Assembly (NCBI RefSeq): GCF_002584985.1
Contig: NZ_NUPZ01000038.1
Span: forward strand, 1-44,776
From: Bacillus sp. AFS029637
GTDB lineage: Bacteria; Bacillota; Bacilli; Bacillales; Bacillaceae_G
Length of the DNA: 44,776 bases
Direction: 5' to 3'
Part shown: positions 28,073 to 37,404 of the stretch, in pieces
Numbering within the stretch: position 1 is the stretch's first letter
Layout of the letters: each line of letters opens with the position of its first letter
Program-made: the position numbers and the translations under genes
The notes under the pieces: model-generated
Databases searched by the model: none
Seen by the model: only the letters and a program-made list of their open reading frames with translations
Told to the model about the DNA's origin: nothing

Positions 28073-28945
28073 TTATTTCTTTTTTGGAATTTTAATTGTA
28101 ATTTGATAGTATTCATCAAATTCTTCTTCCTCAGAATTGACATTTAAACCACTGTCAGCAACCATTTGTAATGACTGTCTAATTGTATTCATGGCAATTC
28201 TCGTATCTCGACTTACTGCTTTTTGCTTTGCCTTACGCTTCGGTTTTGCTTCCTCTAATAATTTTGCAATTCGTTCTTCTGTTTGCTTTACATTCAGTTG
28301 TTTTTCCACAATTTCCTGTAAAACCTTCAGCTGTAATTCCTCATTTTTTAAAGGAATAAGGGCGCGGGCATGACGCTCTGTAATACTCTTTTCTAATAAT
28401 GCACTTTTTATTTCTTCAGGCAACTTTAACAATCGCAACTTATTTGCGATTGTAGATTGTCCTTTTCCAAGTCGTTGTGCCAATGCTTCTTGTGTTAAAT
28501 TATGTAACTCAATTAGCTTTTGATATGCCACAGCTTCCTCGATCGCTGTTAGTTCCTCACGTTGTAAGTTTTCAATTAAAGCTACAGAAGCCGTCTCTGT
28601 ATCATTTAAGTTCTTAATAATTGCCGGAACTTTTTCCCATCCTAACTTTGTTGCCGCACGGAAGCGTCTTTCTCCAGCAATAATCTCGTACTTATCATCC
28701 TCATATTGTCTCACAACAATTGGTTGAATAAGTCCATGTGTGCGGATCGTTAACGCTAGCTCCTCAATACGCGCATCATCAAAAACTGTGCGTGGTTGAT
28801 AACGATTAGGTGTAATATTCACTATCGGAATTTCTTGTATTTCTTCATATACCTTTTTATCTATTTCTTCATGGCTTTCGTCTTGTAATTCGAATTCGCT
28901 CTCTTTATCTCCAAAGCCAAATAAACGAGAAAACGTATTTTTCAT
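28073..28945 (-). CDS. noc: Noc, nucleoid occlusion protein
   Basis: 290 residues, a ParB paralogue. The N-terminus [15 protein letters not shown] is the amphipathic membrane-binding helix typical of Noc. It has the CTP-binding GERRFRAA and ENLQREEL, a helix-turn-helix ([20 protein letters not shown]) and a C-terminal dimer domain. Noc prevents septation over the nucleoid. It is separate from spo0J by a terminator and preceded by an inverted repeat with parS-like arms. Synteny with rsmG matches B. subtilis. Confidence 0.95.
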   Translation of the reverse strand: MKNTFSRLFGFGDKESEFELQDESHEEIDKKVYEEIQEIPIVNITPNRYQPRTVFDDARIEELALTIRTHGLIQPIVVRQYEDDKYEIIAGERRFRAATKLGWEKVPAIIKNLNDTETASVALIENLQREELTAIEEAVAYQKLIELHNLTQEALAQRLGKGQSTIANKLRLLKLPEEIKSALLEKSITERHARALIPLKNEELQLKVLQEIVEKQLNVKQTEERIAKLLEEAKPKRKAKQKAVSRDTRIAMNTIRQSLQMVADSGLNVNSEEEEFDEYYQITIKIPKKK

Positions 28946-28987
28946 ACATATTCCACCACCTTTTGGGCCTATTGACTGTTCTCCATA

Positions 28988-29009
28988 AAATGTTTCCTAT
29001 GAAACATTT
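28988..29009. promoter_or_regulatory. Inverted repeat with parS-like arms upstream of noc
   Basis: AAATGTTTC and GAAACATTT (9-bp perfect arms) with a 4-bp centre CTAT. The 16-bp core keeps the TGTTTC and GAAACA arms of parS but not its ACGT centre, and lacks the CCGG centre I recall for Noc-binding sites. It is 43 bp before the noc start. It may be an autoregulatory site or a decayed parS. Confidence 0.45.
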
Positions 29010-29049
29010 ACGTTTTCATTTATATAATTAATCTTACGTCTAATAAGAT

Positions 29050-29769
29050 TTATTTTTCAATAGGTAATTTATTGGGTGTTCCCGGTTTGCGTGGATATTT
29101 CTTTGGTGTCTTGCGCTTTTTCTCGATTAATAAAATATTACGTTCACTTTCTTCAAACGGTAATTGGAATGTAGACATTTCTTTTAAATTCCCGCCTAGC
29201 ACCTCTAAAGCATACTTGCCATTTTCGATTTCTTCATTCGCCGCTGCACCTTTCATTGCAATGAATGTTCCTCCAACTTTTACAAGCGGTAAACATAGCT
29301 CGCTTAATACAGAAAGACGTGCAACTGCCCGTGCCATTACAATATCGTATGATTCACGTACACCTTCTTTTTTCCCAAATGTTTCAGCACGATCATGACA
29401 AAATGCAACATCACTCAATTCTAACTTTTGTGCTAAGTGATTTAAGAAATTAATACGTTTTTGCAATGAATCTACAATTGTTACTTTTAGGTGCGGGAAA
29501 CAGATTTTCAAAGGGATACTTGGGAATCCAGCTCCTGCACCAACATCGCAAATTGAGAATGGTTTTGAAAAATCATAATAAAAAGCAGCTGTAATAGAAT
29601 CAAAAAAGTGTTTTAAATATACTTCTTCTTTCTCTGTAATAGCCGTTAAATTCATTTTTTCATTCCACTCTACTAATGTTTCAAAGTAGATTTTGAACTG
29701 CTCTAACTGTCTAGAAGAGAGGATGATACCCTTCTCTTCTAGCATAGATTGAAATTGTTCTATGTTCAT
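29050..29769 (-). CDS. rsmG: 16S rRNA (guanine527-N7)-methyltransferase RsmG
   Basis: 239 residues with the Rossmann SAM-binding motif [16 protein letters not shown] near residues 73-90 and the RsmG stretch [10 protein letters not shown]. It methylates G527 of 16S rRNA; loss is known to give low-level streptomycin resistance. The Lys/Pro-rich C-terminus is typical of Bacillus. Formerly gidB. It follows mnmG by 21 bp in one operon. Confidence 0.97.
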   Translation of the reverse strand: MNIEQFQSMLEEKGIILSSRQLEQFKIYFETLVEWNEKMNLTAITEKEEVYLKHFFDSITAAFYYDFSKPFSICDVGAGAGFPSIPLKICFPHLKVTIVDSLQKRINFLNHLAQKLELSDVAFCHDRAETFGKKEGVRESYDIVMARAVARLSVLSELCLPLVKVGGTFIAMKGAAANEEIENGKYALEVLGGNLKEMSTFQLPFEESERNILLIEKKRKTPKKYPRKPGTPNKLPIEK

Positions 29770-29790
29770 CTAGCAATAGCTCCTTACTAT

Positions 29791-31680
29791 TTATTGGTTC
29801 GATACGCGCGCAATTTTTCCTTGTTCAATATAAACAAGTAAGATGGAAATATCCGCTGGATTTACGCCAGAAATACGTGAAGCCTGCCCCATTGAAAGTG
29901 GACGAACATCTTTCAATTTCTGTCTAGCTTCTGAGGCAAGGCTAGAAATCGCATCATAATCAATATCCACAGGGATTTTTTTACCTTCCATTTTCTTCAT
30001 ACGCTCTACTTGCTGTAACGATTTTTCGATATATCCTTCGTACTTAATCTGAATTTCAACTTGTTCTGTAACTTCATCACTTAATTCTACTTCACTTGGT
30101 ACTAAAAGGTGAATATGCTCATATGTCATCTCTGGACGACGTAATAAGTCACTTGCACGTATTCCATCTTTCAATTCACTTCCACCAATACCGCGAATTA
30201 ATTCCTGAACTTCAGGACGTGGTTTAATAATAATGCTACTTAAACGTTCCTTTTCCTGTTCAATTTGTAATTTTTTATTTGTAAATCGCTCATAGCGCTC
30301 TTCTTTAATTAATCCAATTTCACGACCAACTTCAGTTAAACGAAGATCTGCATTGTCGTGGCGTAATAATAGACGATATTCTGCACGAGACGTTAGTAAA
30401 CGATATGGTTCATTTGTACCTTTCGTTACAAGATCATCAATTAAGACACCAATATAAGCATCCTCGCGACCTAAAATAACTTCTTTTTTGCCTAAAGAAC
30501 GACATGCTGCATTAATTCCAGCCATAAGTCCTTGTCCTGCCGCCTCTTCGTAACCAGAAGTTCCGTTAATTTGTCCTGCTGTATATAAATTTTTAATTTT
30601 TTTCGTTTCAAGTGTTGGCCATAGTTGTGTTGGCACGATTGCATCGTATTCAATTGCATAACCTGTACGCATCATTTCAACGTTTTCTAGACCAGGAATT
30701 GTTCTAAGCATATCACGCTGTACGTCTTCTGGTAAGCTTGTGGATAAACCTTGTACATACACTTCTTGTGTATTACGTCCTTCTGGCTCTAAGAAAATTT
30801 GGTGACGTGGCTTATCATTAAACCTTACTACTTTGTCTTCAATTGAAGGACAATATCTAGGCCCTGTTCCTTTAATCATACCAGAATACATAGCTGAACG
30901 ATGCAGGTTTTCATCTATTAAACGATGTGTTTCCGTACTTGTATACGTCAACCAACATGGAATTTGATCCATAATAAATTTTGTCGTTTCAAAAGAAAAC
31001 GCACGTGGTTTATCATCACCTGGCTGAATTTCTGTTTTACTGTAATCAATCGTATTACTATTTACACGAGGAGGTGTACCTGTTTTAAATCTAACAAGAT
31101 CAAATCCAAGCTCCTCTAAATGTTCTGATAAAGTAATAGATGGTTGTTGATTATTCGGACCGCTCGAATATTTTAAATCTCCCATAATAATCTCACCGCG
31201 TAAAAACGTTCCAGTCGTAATTACAACTGTTTTTGCTGTATATTCAGCACCAGCTTGCGTAATTACCCCTTTACATTCGCCATCTTCAACGATTAAGCGT
31301 TCTACCATTCCTTGGAACAACGTTAAGTTGGGTGTTTCTTCAATTGTTTTCTTTAATTCATGTTGGTAAGAAAACTTATCTGCTTGTGCTCGAAGTGCAC
31401 GTACAGCCGGTCCTTTACCTGTATTTAACATACGCATTTGAATATGCGTTTTATCAATGTTGCGTCCCATTTCTCCGCCTAATGCATCAATTTCACGAAC
31501 AACAATCCCTTTTGCTGGTCCACCAACAGAAGGGTTACATGGCATAAACGCTACCATATCTAAGTTAATTGTTAACATTAATGTTTTGGAGCCCATTCGT
31601 GCTGCCGCAAGACCAGCTTCACATCCTGCATGACCTGCACCGATTACTATGACATCGTATGAACCGGCATTGTATCCCAT
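29791..31680 (-). CDS. mnmG: tRNA uridine-5-carboxymethylaminomethyl modification enzyme MnmG
   Basis: 629 residues. FAD-binding Rossmann motif [17 protein letters not shown] near the N-terminus, the MnmG signatures [15 protein letters not shown] and GTFLRGEI, a later [16 protein letters not shown], and a helical C-terminal domain that contacts tRNA. With MnmE it modifies U34 of tRNAs. Formerly gidA. It lies between mnmE and rsmG. A single perfect DnaA box (TGTGGATAA, 30739-30747) falls in the coding region. Confidence 0.97.
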   Translation of the reverse strand: MGYNAGSYDVIVIGAGHAGCEAGLAAARMGSKTLMLTINLDMVAFMPCNPSVGGPAKGIVVREIDALGGEMGRNIDKTHIQMRMLNTGKGPAVRALRAQADKFSYQHELKKTIEETPNLTLFQGMVERLIVEDGECKGVITQAGAEYTAKTVVITTGTFLRGEIIMGDLKYSSGPNNQQPSITLSEHLEELGFDLVRFKTGTPPRVNSNTIDYSKTEIQPGDDKPRAFSFETTKFIMDQIPCWLTYTSTETHRLIDENLHRSAMYSGMIKGTGPRYCPSIEDKVVRFNDKPRHQIFLEPEGRNTQEVYVQGLSTSLPEDVQRDMLRTIPGLENVEMMRTGYAIEYDAIVPTQLWPTLETKKIKNLYTAGQINGTSGYEEAAGQGLMAGINAACRSLGKKEVILGREDAYIGVLIDDLVTKGTNEPYRLLTSRAEYRLLLRHDNADLRLTEVGREIGLIKEERYERFTNKKLQIEQEKERLSSIIIKPRPEVQELIRGIGGSELKDGIRASDLLRRPEMTYEHIHLLVPSEVELSDEVTEQVEIQIKYEGYIEKSLQQVERMKKMEGKKIPVDIDYDAISSLASEARQKLKDVRPLSMGQASRISGVNPADISILLVYIEQGKIARVSNQ

Positions 31681-31726
31681 TGCTTATTCCTCCTAATAAT
31701 CACTATCTTTCTAAAACATTTTTATA

Positions 31727-33103
31727 TTATTTTCCTAAACAAAATTGAGAGAACAACTGGTCAATTAAGCTTTCATGAACGGTATCACCAGTAATTTCAC
31801 CAAGTATTTCCCACGTTCTTGTTAAATCAATTTGCACCATGTCAATTGGAACACCATTTCCTATCGCCTCAATTGCATCTCCAATTGTCTTTCCTGCTTG
31901 TGTTAGCAATCCAATATGCCTCGCGTTAGAAACATATGTCATATCCGCAGAATCAATTGTTCCTTCAAAGAATAACTCAGCTATTGCCTTTTCAAGCTCA
32001 TCTATTCCTTGCTCCTCAATTAAAGACGTTGTAATAATACGATTTCCTACTGCCAATTCTGTAACACGTTCCATATCGATGGCTTGCGGTAAATCTGTCT
32101 TATTTACAATAACAATGAAATCTTTTCCTTGTACGGCACGGAATAGATCTTCATCCTCATTCGTTAAAACTTCACTATAATTAACGACAACTAACACTAA
32201 ATCAGCTTGGCTCATCATTTCTTTTGAACGCTCTACACCAATTCGTTCAACAACATCTTCTGTTTCGCGAATTCCGGCTGTATCTATAAGTTTAAGTGGT
32301 ACACCACGCACATTAACGTACTCTTCAATAACATCACGAGTTGTTCCTGCAATATCGGTTACAATTGCTTTTTTCTCCTGAACGAGACTATTTAATAACG
32401 ATGACTTCCCAACGTTAGGCCTACCGATGATTGCAGTTGCAATACCTTCTCGCAAAATCTTTCCTTGCTTCGACGTTTCTAATATTTTTGCAATTTCAGT
32501 ACGAACATGTGTCGCTTTCTCAATTAAAATATTATGTGTCATTTCTTCCACATCATCGTATTCTGGATAATCTATATTTACCTCAACATGAGCTAATGTT
32601 TCTAATATTTCTTGACGCAAATGGCCGATTAATTTAGATAATCGTCCTTCCATTTGATTAATTGCTACATTCATCGCACGATCTGTTTTTGCACGGATTA
32701 AATCCATAACAGCTTCTGCTTGTGATAAATCAATACGTCCATTTAAAAAAGCTCGTTTTGTAAATTCACCAGGCTCTGCTAATCGTACTCCTTGTGCTAA
32801 AATAAGTTGTAATACTTTATTTACCGAAACAAGTCCACCGTGACAGTTAATTTCTACTATATTTTCACGTGTAAAAGTCCTTGGTGCACGCATAATGGAT
32901 ACCATAACTTCTTCAATAACCTGATTTGTATCTAAATCCACAATATGACCATAATGAATTGTGTGAGAAGGAACTTCCGTTAAATCCTTCCCTTTAAAAA
33001 TACGATTCACTTTCTCAACAGCATCATCCCCACTTACTCGAACAATGGCAATTGCACCCTCTCCAAGAGCTGTGGAAATCGCGGCAATTGTATCGAATTC
33101 CAT
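31727..33103 (-). CDS. mnmE: tRNA modification GTPase MnmE
   Basis: 458 residues: N-terminal tetrahydrofolate-binding domain (1-120), helical domain, and an inserted potassium-activated G domain with G1 [10 protein letters not shown]2/G3 region GTTRD and DTAGIRE, and G4 NKTD. The C-terminal FCLGK carries the catalytic cysteine. Forms the MnmE-MnmG complex for wobble-uridine modification. Synonym trmE/thdF. It heads mnmE-mnmG-rsmG. Confidence 0.97.
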   Translation of the reverse strand: MEFDTIAAISTALGEGAIAIVRVSGDDAVEKVNRIFKGKDLTEVPSHTIHYGHIVDLDTNQVIEEVMVSIMRAPRTFTRENIVEINCHGGLVSVNKVLQLILAQGVRLAEPGEFTKRAFLNGRIDLSQAEAVMDLIRAKTDRAMNVAINQMEGRLSKLIGHLRQEILETLAHVEVNIDYPEYDDVEEMTHNILIEKATHVRTEIAKILETSKQGKILREGIATAIIGRPNVGKSSLLNSLVQEKKAIVTDIAGTTRDVIEEYVNVRGVPLKLIDTAGIRETEDVVERIGVERSKEMMSQADLVLVVVNYSEVLTNEDEDLFRAVQGKDFIVIVNKTDLPQAIDMERVTELAVGNRIITTSLIEEQGIDELEKAIAELFFEGTIDSADMTYVSNARHIGLLTQAGKTIGDAIEAIGNGVPIDMVQIDLTRTWEILGEITGDTVHESLIDQLFSQFCLGK

Positions 33104-33229
33104 GTCCTTTCACCTCACTTGCTTATTTATCTCTATCTCAACATGATTATTTTCTTCACTAAATTATTAGGATACCATAACGAACCTATCTACAAAAGAA
33201 TAATAACTCATTTTATTATGTCCTCATGT

Positions 33230-33285
33230 AAAAAACACTAAACTTATTCACAGTGGATAAGTTTAGTGTTTTTTAGTTATCCACA
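33230..33285. promoter_or_regulatory. DnaA boxes and hairpin between jag and mnmE
   Basis: A perfect DnaA box TTATCCACA is at 33277-33285. Beside it an 18-bp perfect inverted repeat (33230-33247 and 33257-33274) carries two one-mismatch boxes, TTATTCACA (33244-33252) and AGTGGATAA (33252-33260), meeting at its loop. Read on the minus strand the repeat also ends in a T-run, so it can be a terminator as well as a DnaA-binding site. It lies about 4 kb left of the unwinding region. Confidence 0.7.
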
Positions 33286-33298
33286 GCCGTTTTTCCCT

Positions 33299-33330
33299 CA
33301 AAAAAACCGGCACTCATTTGAGTAACCGGT
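33299..33330 (-). terminator. Terminator of jag
   Basis: Stem ACCGG/CCGGT (33306-33310 and 33326-33330) plus ACTCA/TGAGT inside, followed on the minus strand by seven T. It touches the jag stop codon. Confidence 0.85.
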
Positions 33331-33947
33331 CATTTGGAAGATATTACAACATGCCGATGAGGTTCATTTCCTTCAGAAGTTGTATTGATACCTTGATGAT
33401 TCGATAATGCTTGATGAATAATTTTTCGTTCAAAAGATGGCATTGGCTCTAAAACAACTCTTTTTTTCGTATTAGACACTTGTTTTGCTAATCGATAAGA
33501 AAGCGACTCTAACGTACTTTTTCTTTTGCTACGATAATTTTCAGCATCTAGTGTAATACCAATATACTGCTTCGTATGACGATTCGCGACAAGTTTTGTT
33601 AAATACTGTAAAGAGTTCAAAGTATTACCTCTTTTTCCAATCAAAACACCTACATTATCACCCAAAATTGTAAATTCAACTTCGCGTCCTTTTACAATTT
33701 TACTAATCTCAACCTCAACACCCATATTGCGAATAACATTTTTCAAATATTCTTCACATTCTTGAATTGGATCCTTCTTCAGTACAACTTCTACTACTGC
33801 AGGACGATTCCCAAATAAACCTAAGAACCCTCTTTTACCTTCATCGATAATTTTTATATCTACTCGGTCTTTTGAAACATTTAACTGCCTTAAAGCATCT
33901 TGTACTGCCAGCTCGACTGTTTGTCCTTTAGCAGTAATTATACTCAC
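33330..33947 (-). CDS. jag: Jag/KhpB RNA-binding protein
   Basis: 205 residues: N-terminal Jag domain (about 1-50, [21 protein letters not shown]), a KH domain (about 75-145, with [13 protein letters not shown]) and a C-terminal R3H domain (about 145-205). An RNA chaperone-type regulator, called EloR/KhpB in other Firmicutes and linked to cell elongation. It starts where spoIIIJ ends (4-bp overlap). A terminator follows directly. Confidence 0.95.
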   Translation of the reverse strand: MSIITAKGQTVELAVQDALRQLNVSKDRVDIKIIDEGKRGFLGLFGNRPAVVEVVLKKDPIQECEEYLKNVIRNMGVEVEISKIVKGREVEFTILGDNVGVLIGKRGNTLNSLQYLTKLVANRHTKQYIGITLDAENYRSKRKSTLESLSYRLAKQVSNTKKRVVLEPMPSFERKIIHQALSNHQGINTTSEGNEPHRHVVISSK

Positions 33948-34711
33948 TTGCTTGATCCTTCTGCCTTACCAGCCTTAATTTCTGGCCCTTTGATCAAGTA
34001 CATTTGAGCGATACCAAAGATATTACCAACAACCCAGTAAAGTGATAATGCAGCTGGGAAGTTAATTGCAAAGACTAAAATCATAATCGGCATAAGCCAA
34101 ATCATCATTGCCATTTGCGGGTTTTGACCAGCTGTTCCTGCCATTGCAAGCTTTTGCTGAATAAATGTCGTAATTGCCGCAACAACCGGTAAGATATAAT
34201 ACGGATCTGCCTGCCCTAAATCGAACCATAAAAATGTATGTTTACTAATTTCTGATGTTCTCATAATCGCATGATAAAACGCGAATAAAATAGGCATCTG
34301 AATAAATATTGGTAAACAACCTGCTAATGGGTTTACACCATTTTTTTGATATAACTGCATCATTTCTTGTTGTAGTTTTTGCTGTGTTGCTTGATCTTTT
34401 GAGCTATATTTCTCTTTCAATTTCACCATTTCTGGTTGTAACGCTTGCATTGCCTTTGTGCTCTTCGTTTGTTTAATCATTAATGGTAATAATGCAAAAC
34501 GAATGATAAGAGTTGTAACCACGATTGCTAAACCGTAATTATTACCAAATAATTTTGCAAAATACGTGATTAACTGAGAAAGCGGGTATACGAAATATTC
34601 ATTCCAAATTCCAGTACTTTTCGGTGTAATCGGCTGATTCGTTTCACTACAGCCAGTAGCAATTGCCATTAATAAAACAACCATGGCTAGTAAACCTAGT
34701 TTCTTTTTCAA
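33944..34711 (-). CDS. spoIIIJ: Membrane protein insertase YidC1/SpoIIIJ
   Basis: 255 residues. A lipoprotein signal peptide ends in AIATGC, with C21 as the lipid-modified cysteine, followed by five membrane segments of the YidC/Oxa1 fold ([18 protein letters not shown], then [11 protein letters not shown] and the final [14 protein letters not shown]). It inserts membrane proteins alone or with Sec and, in B. subtilis, supports forespore gene expression. It lies between rnpA and jag. The paralogue YidC2 is not in this window. Confidence 0.94.
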   Translation of the reverse strand: MKKKLGLLAMVVLLMAIATGCSETNQPITPKSTGIWNEYFVYPLSQLITYFAKLFGNNYGLAIVVTTLIIRFALLPLMIKQTKSTKAMQALQPEMVKLKEKYSSKDQATQQKLQQEMMQLYQKNGVNPLAGCLPIFIQMPILFAFYHAIMRTSEISKHTFLWFDLGQADPYYILPVVAAITTFIQQKLAMAGTAGQNPQMAMMIWLMPIMILVFAINFPAALSLYWVVGNIFGIAQMYLIKGPEIKAGKAEGSSK

Positions 34712-34763
34712 ATCCTGCTCCTCCTTGTTTCGGTATGTATATAGTGTAATTCATTTCCTTACG

Positions 34764-35111
34764 CTACTTTTTTATTCTTTTCATACCAGAGCGTTTAAAG
34801 ACATGAATTAAGCTTTTCTTTACTTCTTCATATGTCATCTCTGCACAAGGCTTCCTTGCTATTATAACAAAATCTTTTCCAGAATCTATCTCATCTTTTA
34901 ATTCTATAATCGCTTGGCGAATCATACGCTTAACACGATTACGAACTACTGCATTTCCTATTTTTTTGCTAACAGAAAGGCCGATGCGAAAGTATGGCTG
35001 TTTTTCTTTATTTAATTGGTATACAACAAACTGACGATTAGCATTCGATTTTCCTTTTTGAAAAACCGCCTGAAATTCATCATTCTTTTTTATACGATTT
35101 TTTTTCTTCAT
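34764..35111 (-). CDS. rnpA: Ribonuclease P protein component
   Basis: 115 residues, basic. Starts [20 protein letters not shown]; the RNR signature [10 protein letters not shown] lies near residues 56-65. It binds RNase P RNA for tRNA 5' maturation. ATG at 35111 is used, 11 nt from AGGAG; the GTG at 35123 overlaps the ribosome-binding site. A strong hairpin separates it from rpmH upstream. Confidence 0.95.
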   Translation of the reverse strand: MKKKNRIKKNDEFQAVFQKGKSNANRQFVVYQLNKEKQPYFRIGLSVSKKIGNAVVRNRVKRMIRQAIIELKDEIDSGKDFVIIARKPCAEMTYEEVKKSLIHVFKRSGMKRIKK

Positions 35112-35165
35112 ATCAATTGACACTCCTGTATTTCATCAGCGGAAATTCATTATTATTAGAAAAAA

Positions 35166-35189
35166 AGACCACTGAACGATCAGTGGTCT
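35166..35189 (-). terminator. Terminator-like hairpin between rpmH and rnpA
   Basis: 10-bp perfect stem AGACCACTGA/TCAGTGGTCT with a 4-nt loop. The minus strand continues into a run of seven T counting the last stem base. It overlaps the rpmH stop codon. It probably lets only part of the transcripts reach rnpA-spoIIIJ-jag. Confidence 0.85.
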
Positions 35190-35322
35190 ACGCAGATAAT
35201 ACTTTTCTTCCTTTACGACGACGAGCTGCTAGCACTTTACGTCCGTTCGCTGTGCTCATACGGCTGCGGAAACCATGTACTTTGCTGCGCTTACGTTTAT
35301 TTGGTTGGTAAGTTCTTTTCAT
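35188..35322 (-). CDS. rpmH: 50S ribosomal protein L34
   Basis: 44 codons, read directly from the minus strand: starts [18 protein letters not shown], contains [20 protein letters not shown] and ends LSA. Full-length L34, the most basic ribosomal protein, bound to 23S rRNA. GGGAGGTG lies 8 nt before the ATG. A strong sigma-A promoter is upstream and a hairpin overlaps the stop. It is divergent from dnaA across oriC, as is common in bacteria. Confidence 0.97.
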   Translation of the reverse strand: MKRTYQPNKRKRSKVHGFRSRMSTANGRKVLAARRRKGRKVLSA

Positions 35323-35368
35323 TATATGACACCTCCCTGAGGAATATCTGTTAAAGACAGTCTAATAA

Positions 35369-35398
35369 ATTATAGTAAATCAAATAGGAAAATGTCAA
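35369..35398 (-). promoter_or_regulatory. Sigma-A promoter of rpmH
   Basis: Perfect TTGACA (35393-35398) and perfect TATAAT (35369-35374) on the minus strand, 18 bp apart, 47 bp before the rpmH start. Confidence 0.92.
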
Positions 35399-35435
35399 TG
35401 CTTCTCGAAATTTTCATCAAATATTCATTTTGAAC

Positions 35436-35733
35436 CTATTCACATACTTTTTCACAGACCCTATATTTTCTTGTGGATAAATGTTTTTTCTTGTTTTTTA
35501 TATCCACAAACTCTTTTTGTACTTTTACACAGTATATCGTGTTGTGGACAAGTTTATTCCACAAGGTATTGATTTTGTGGATAACTTTCTTAATTTCATT
35601 GCTATAGCTACTTTTTTTTGATATTATAGTTGTGTTTTCACTTTGAATAAGTTTTCCACATCTTTATCTTATCCACAAATTGTGTATAACATGTGGACAG
35701 TTTTAATCACATGTGGGTAAATGATTATCCACA
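35436..35733. other. oriC: oriC, upstream DnaA-box region (incA/incB type)
   Basis: Perfect DnaA boxes at 35472-35480 and 35576-35584 (inverted), and at 35669-35677 and 35725-35733 (direct). One-mismatch boxes at 35500-35508, 35543-35551, 35652-35660, 35681-35689 and 35712-35720; two-mismatch boxes at 35436-35444, 35555-35563 and 35692-35700. The stretch is AT-rich and holds no gene. It equals the incA-incB part of the bipartite Bacillus origin. Beyond it, 35734-35885 is AT-rich leader of dnaA; a dnaA promoter should lie here but I see no unambiguous one. Confidence 0.95.
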
Positions 35734-35885
35734 TTTACTTTTTTGTCGAAAACCCTATCTCATATACAAACGACGTTTTTTGGTTTTAAAATACGTTTCG
35801 TATAAATATACATTTTATATTTATTAGGTTGTACATTTGTTGCGCAACCTTATTCTTTTACCATCTTAGTAAAGGAGGGACACCT

Positions 35886-37226
35886 TTGGAAAACATCTCT
35901 GATTTATGGAATAGTGCCTTAAAAGAACTAGAAAAAAAGGTCAGTAAACCTAGTTATGAAACATGGTTAAAATCAACAACCGCACATAACTTGAAGAAGG
36001 ACGTATTAACAATTACGGCTCCAAATGAATTCGCTCGTGATTGGTTAGAATCTCATTATTCAGAGCTAATTTCGGAAACACTTTATGATTTAACAGGGGC
36101 AAAATTAGCTATTCGCTTTATCATTCCCCAAAGTCAAGCTGAAGAGGAAATTGATTTTCCTCCTTCAAAACCAAATGCAGCACAAGATGACTCGAATCAT
36201 TTACCACAGAGTATGCTAAACCCAAAATATACGTTTGATACGTTTGTTATTGGCTCTGGTAACCGTTTTGCTCACGCTGCTTCATTAGCCGTGGCTGAAG
36301 CGCCCGCTAAAGCATACAATCCCCTCTTTATTTATGGGGGAGTTGGGCTTGGAAAGACCCATTTAATGCATGCGATTGGCCATTATGTAATTGAACACAA
36401 TCCAAATGCGAAGGTTGTATATTTATCATCAGAAAAATTTACAAATGAATTCATTAACTCTATTCGTGATAATAAAGCGGTCGATTTTCGTAATAAATAC
36501 CGCAATGTAGATGTTTTATTGATAGATGATATTCAATTTCTAGCTGGAAAAGAACAAACTCAAGAAGAGTTTTTCCATACATTTAATGCATTACACGAAG
36601 AAAGTAAACAAATTGTAATTTCAAGTGATCGGCCACCAAAAGAAATTCCAACTTTAGAAGATCGTCTTCGTTCTCGCTTTGAATGGGGACTTATTACAGA
36701 TATTACGCCACCAGATTTAGAAACACGAATTGCAATTTTACGTAAAAAGGCAAAAGCTGAAGGGCTCGATATACCAAATGAGGTTATGCTTTATATCGCA
36801 AATCAAATTGATTCAAATATTCGTGAACTAGAAGGGGCACTAATACGAGTTGTAGCTTATTCATCTTTAATTAACAAAGATATTAATGCTGATTTAGCAG
36901 CTGAAGCACTTAAAGATATTATTCCAAATTCTAAACCAAAAATTATCTCTATTTATGATATTCAAAAAGCTGTTGGGGACGTTTATCAAGTGAAGTTGGA
37001 AGATTTTAAGGCGAAAAAGCGAACAAAATCTGTTGCCTTTCCTCGCCAAATTGCAATGTATTTATCACGCGAACTTACAGACTCCTCTTTACCTAAAATA
37101 GGTGAAGAATTTGGCGGACGTGATCATACAACAGTTATCCATGCTCATGAAAAAATTTCTAAGCTATTAAAAACGGATACGCAATTACAAAAGCAAGTCG
37201 AAGAAATTAACGATATTTTAAAGTAG
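35886..37226 (+). CDS. dnaA: Chromosomal replication initiator DnaA
   Basis: 446 residues from TTG at 35886, fixed by AAAGGAGG 6 nt upstream and by the conserved [18 protein letters not shown]. Domain I (about 1-90), a variable linker (90-112), AAA+ domain III with Walker A GGVGLGKT (151-158) and Walker B LLIDDIQF, and domain IV with the DnaA-box signature [15 protein letters not shown]. It binds both box clusters and melts oriC. Its promoter region is full of DnaA boxes, so autoregulation is expected. The frame upstream to 35829 is leader. Confidence 0.98.
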   Translation: MENISDLWNSALKELEKKVSKPSYETWLKSTTAHNLKKDVLTITAPNEFARDWLESHYSELISETLYDLTGAKLAIRFIIPQSQAEEEIDFPPSKPNAAQDDSNHLPQSMLNPKYTFDTFVIGSGNRFAHAASLAVAEAPAKAYNPLFIYGGVGLGKTHLMHAIGHYVIEHNPNAKVVYLSSEKFTNEFINSIRDNKAVDFRNKYRNVDVLLIDDIQFLAGKEQTQEEFFHTFNALHEESKQIVISSDRPPKEIPTLEDRLRSRFEWGLITDITPPDLETRIAILRKKAKAEGLDIPNEVMLYIANQIDSNIRELEGALIRVVAYSSLINKDINADLAAEALKDIIPNSKPKIISIYDIQKAVGDVYQVKLEDFKAKKRTKSVAFPRQIAMYLSRELTDSSLPKIGEEFGGRDHTTVIHAHEKISKLLKTDTQLQKQVEEINDILK

Positions 37227-37237
37227 TAGCTGAATAG

Positions 37238-37328
37238 TGTGAATAACTTCCCTTGTTTTACGCACAGTCTATCCACATGTAGATAGGCTGTTTTTACATC
37301 CTCTAATGGGGTTATCCACATATCCACA
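37238..37328. other. oriC: oriC, downstream DnaA-box region (incC type)
   Basis: Between dnaA and dnaN: perfect TTATCCACA at 37312-37320, and one-mismatch boxes TGTGAATAA (37238-37246), CTATCCACA (37269-37277) and ATATCCACA (37320-37328). The last two boxes are in tandem and directly adjoin the unwinding sequence. Confidence 0.95.
37265..37295 (+). terminator. Terminator of dnaA, containing a DnaA box
   Basis: 9-bp stem with one G-T pair (37265-37273 and 37282-37290) followed by TTTTT. Box CTATCCACA (37269-37277) is part of the stem and loop. Confidence 0.75.
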
Positions 37329-37385
37329 GCCCCTATTACTATTACTACTATATTTTATCTTTATTAATTAAATAAAATCTTATAC
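37329..37385. other. oriC: Basal unwinding sequence: GC stretch, DnaA-trios and AT-rich DUE
   Basis: After the tandem DnaA boxes comes GCCCC (37329-37333), then TATTACTATTACTACTATA (37334-37352), a run of 3-nt repeats with the periodicity of DnaA-trios, and then an almost pure A/T stretch to about 37380. This order is that of the B. subtilis unwinding module, where DnaA extends from the boxes along trios on one strand to open the duplex. Confidence 0.9.
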
Positions 37386-37404
37386 TTACCGGAGGTTTTT
37401 CGTT

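Noticed and set aside
26278-28945. Soj, Spo0J and Noc as a plasmid-type partition or defence module
   Set aside because: Gene order, lengths and Noc-specific N-terminus match the chromosomal origin locus of Bacillus; no transfer signs.
32868-32883. CACGTG with partial parS flanks in mnmE
   Set aside because: Only about 12 of 16 positions match parS, and the flanks are not palindromic.
35829-35885. N-terminal extension of DnaA from an upstream start
   Set aside because: DnaA starts at MENISDLW; AAAGGAGG lies inside the extension.
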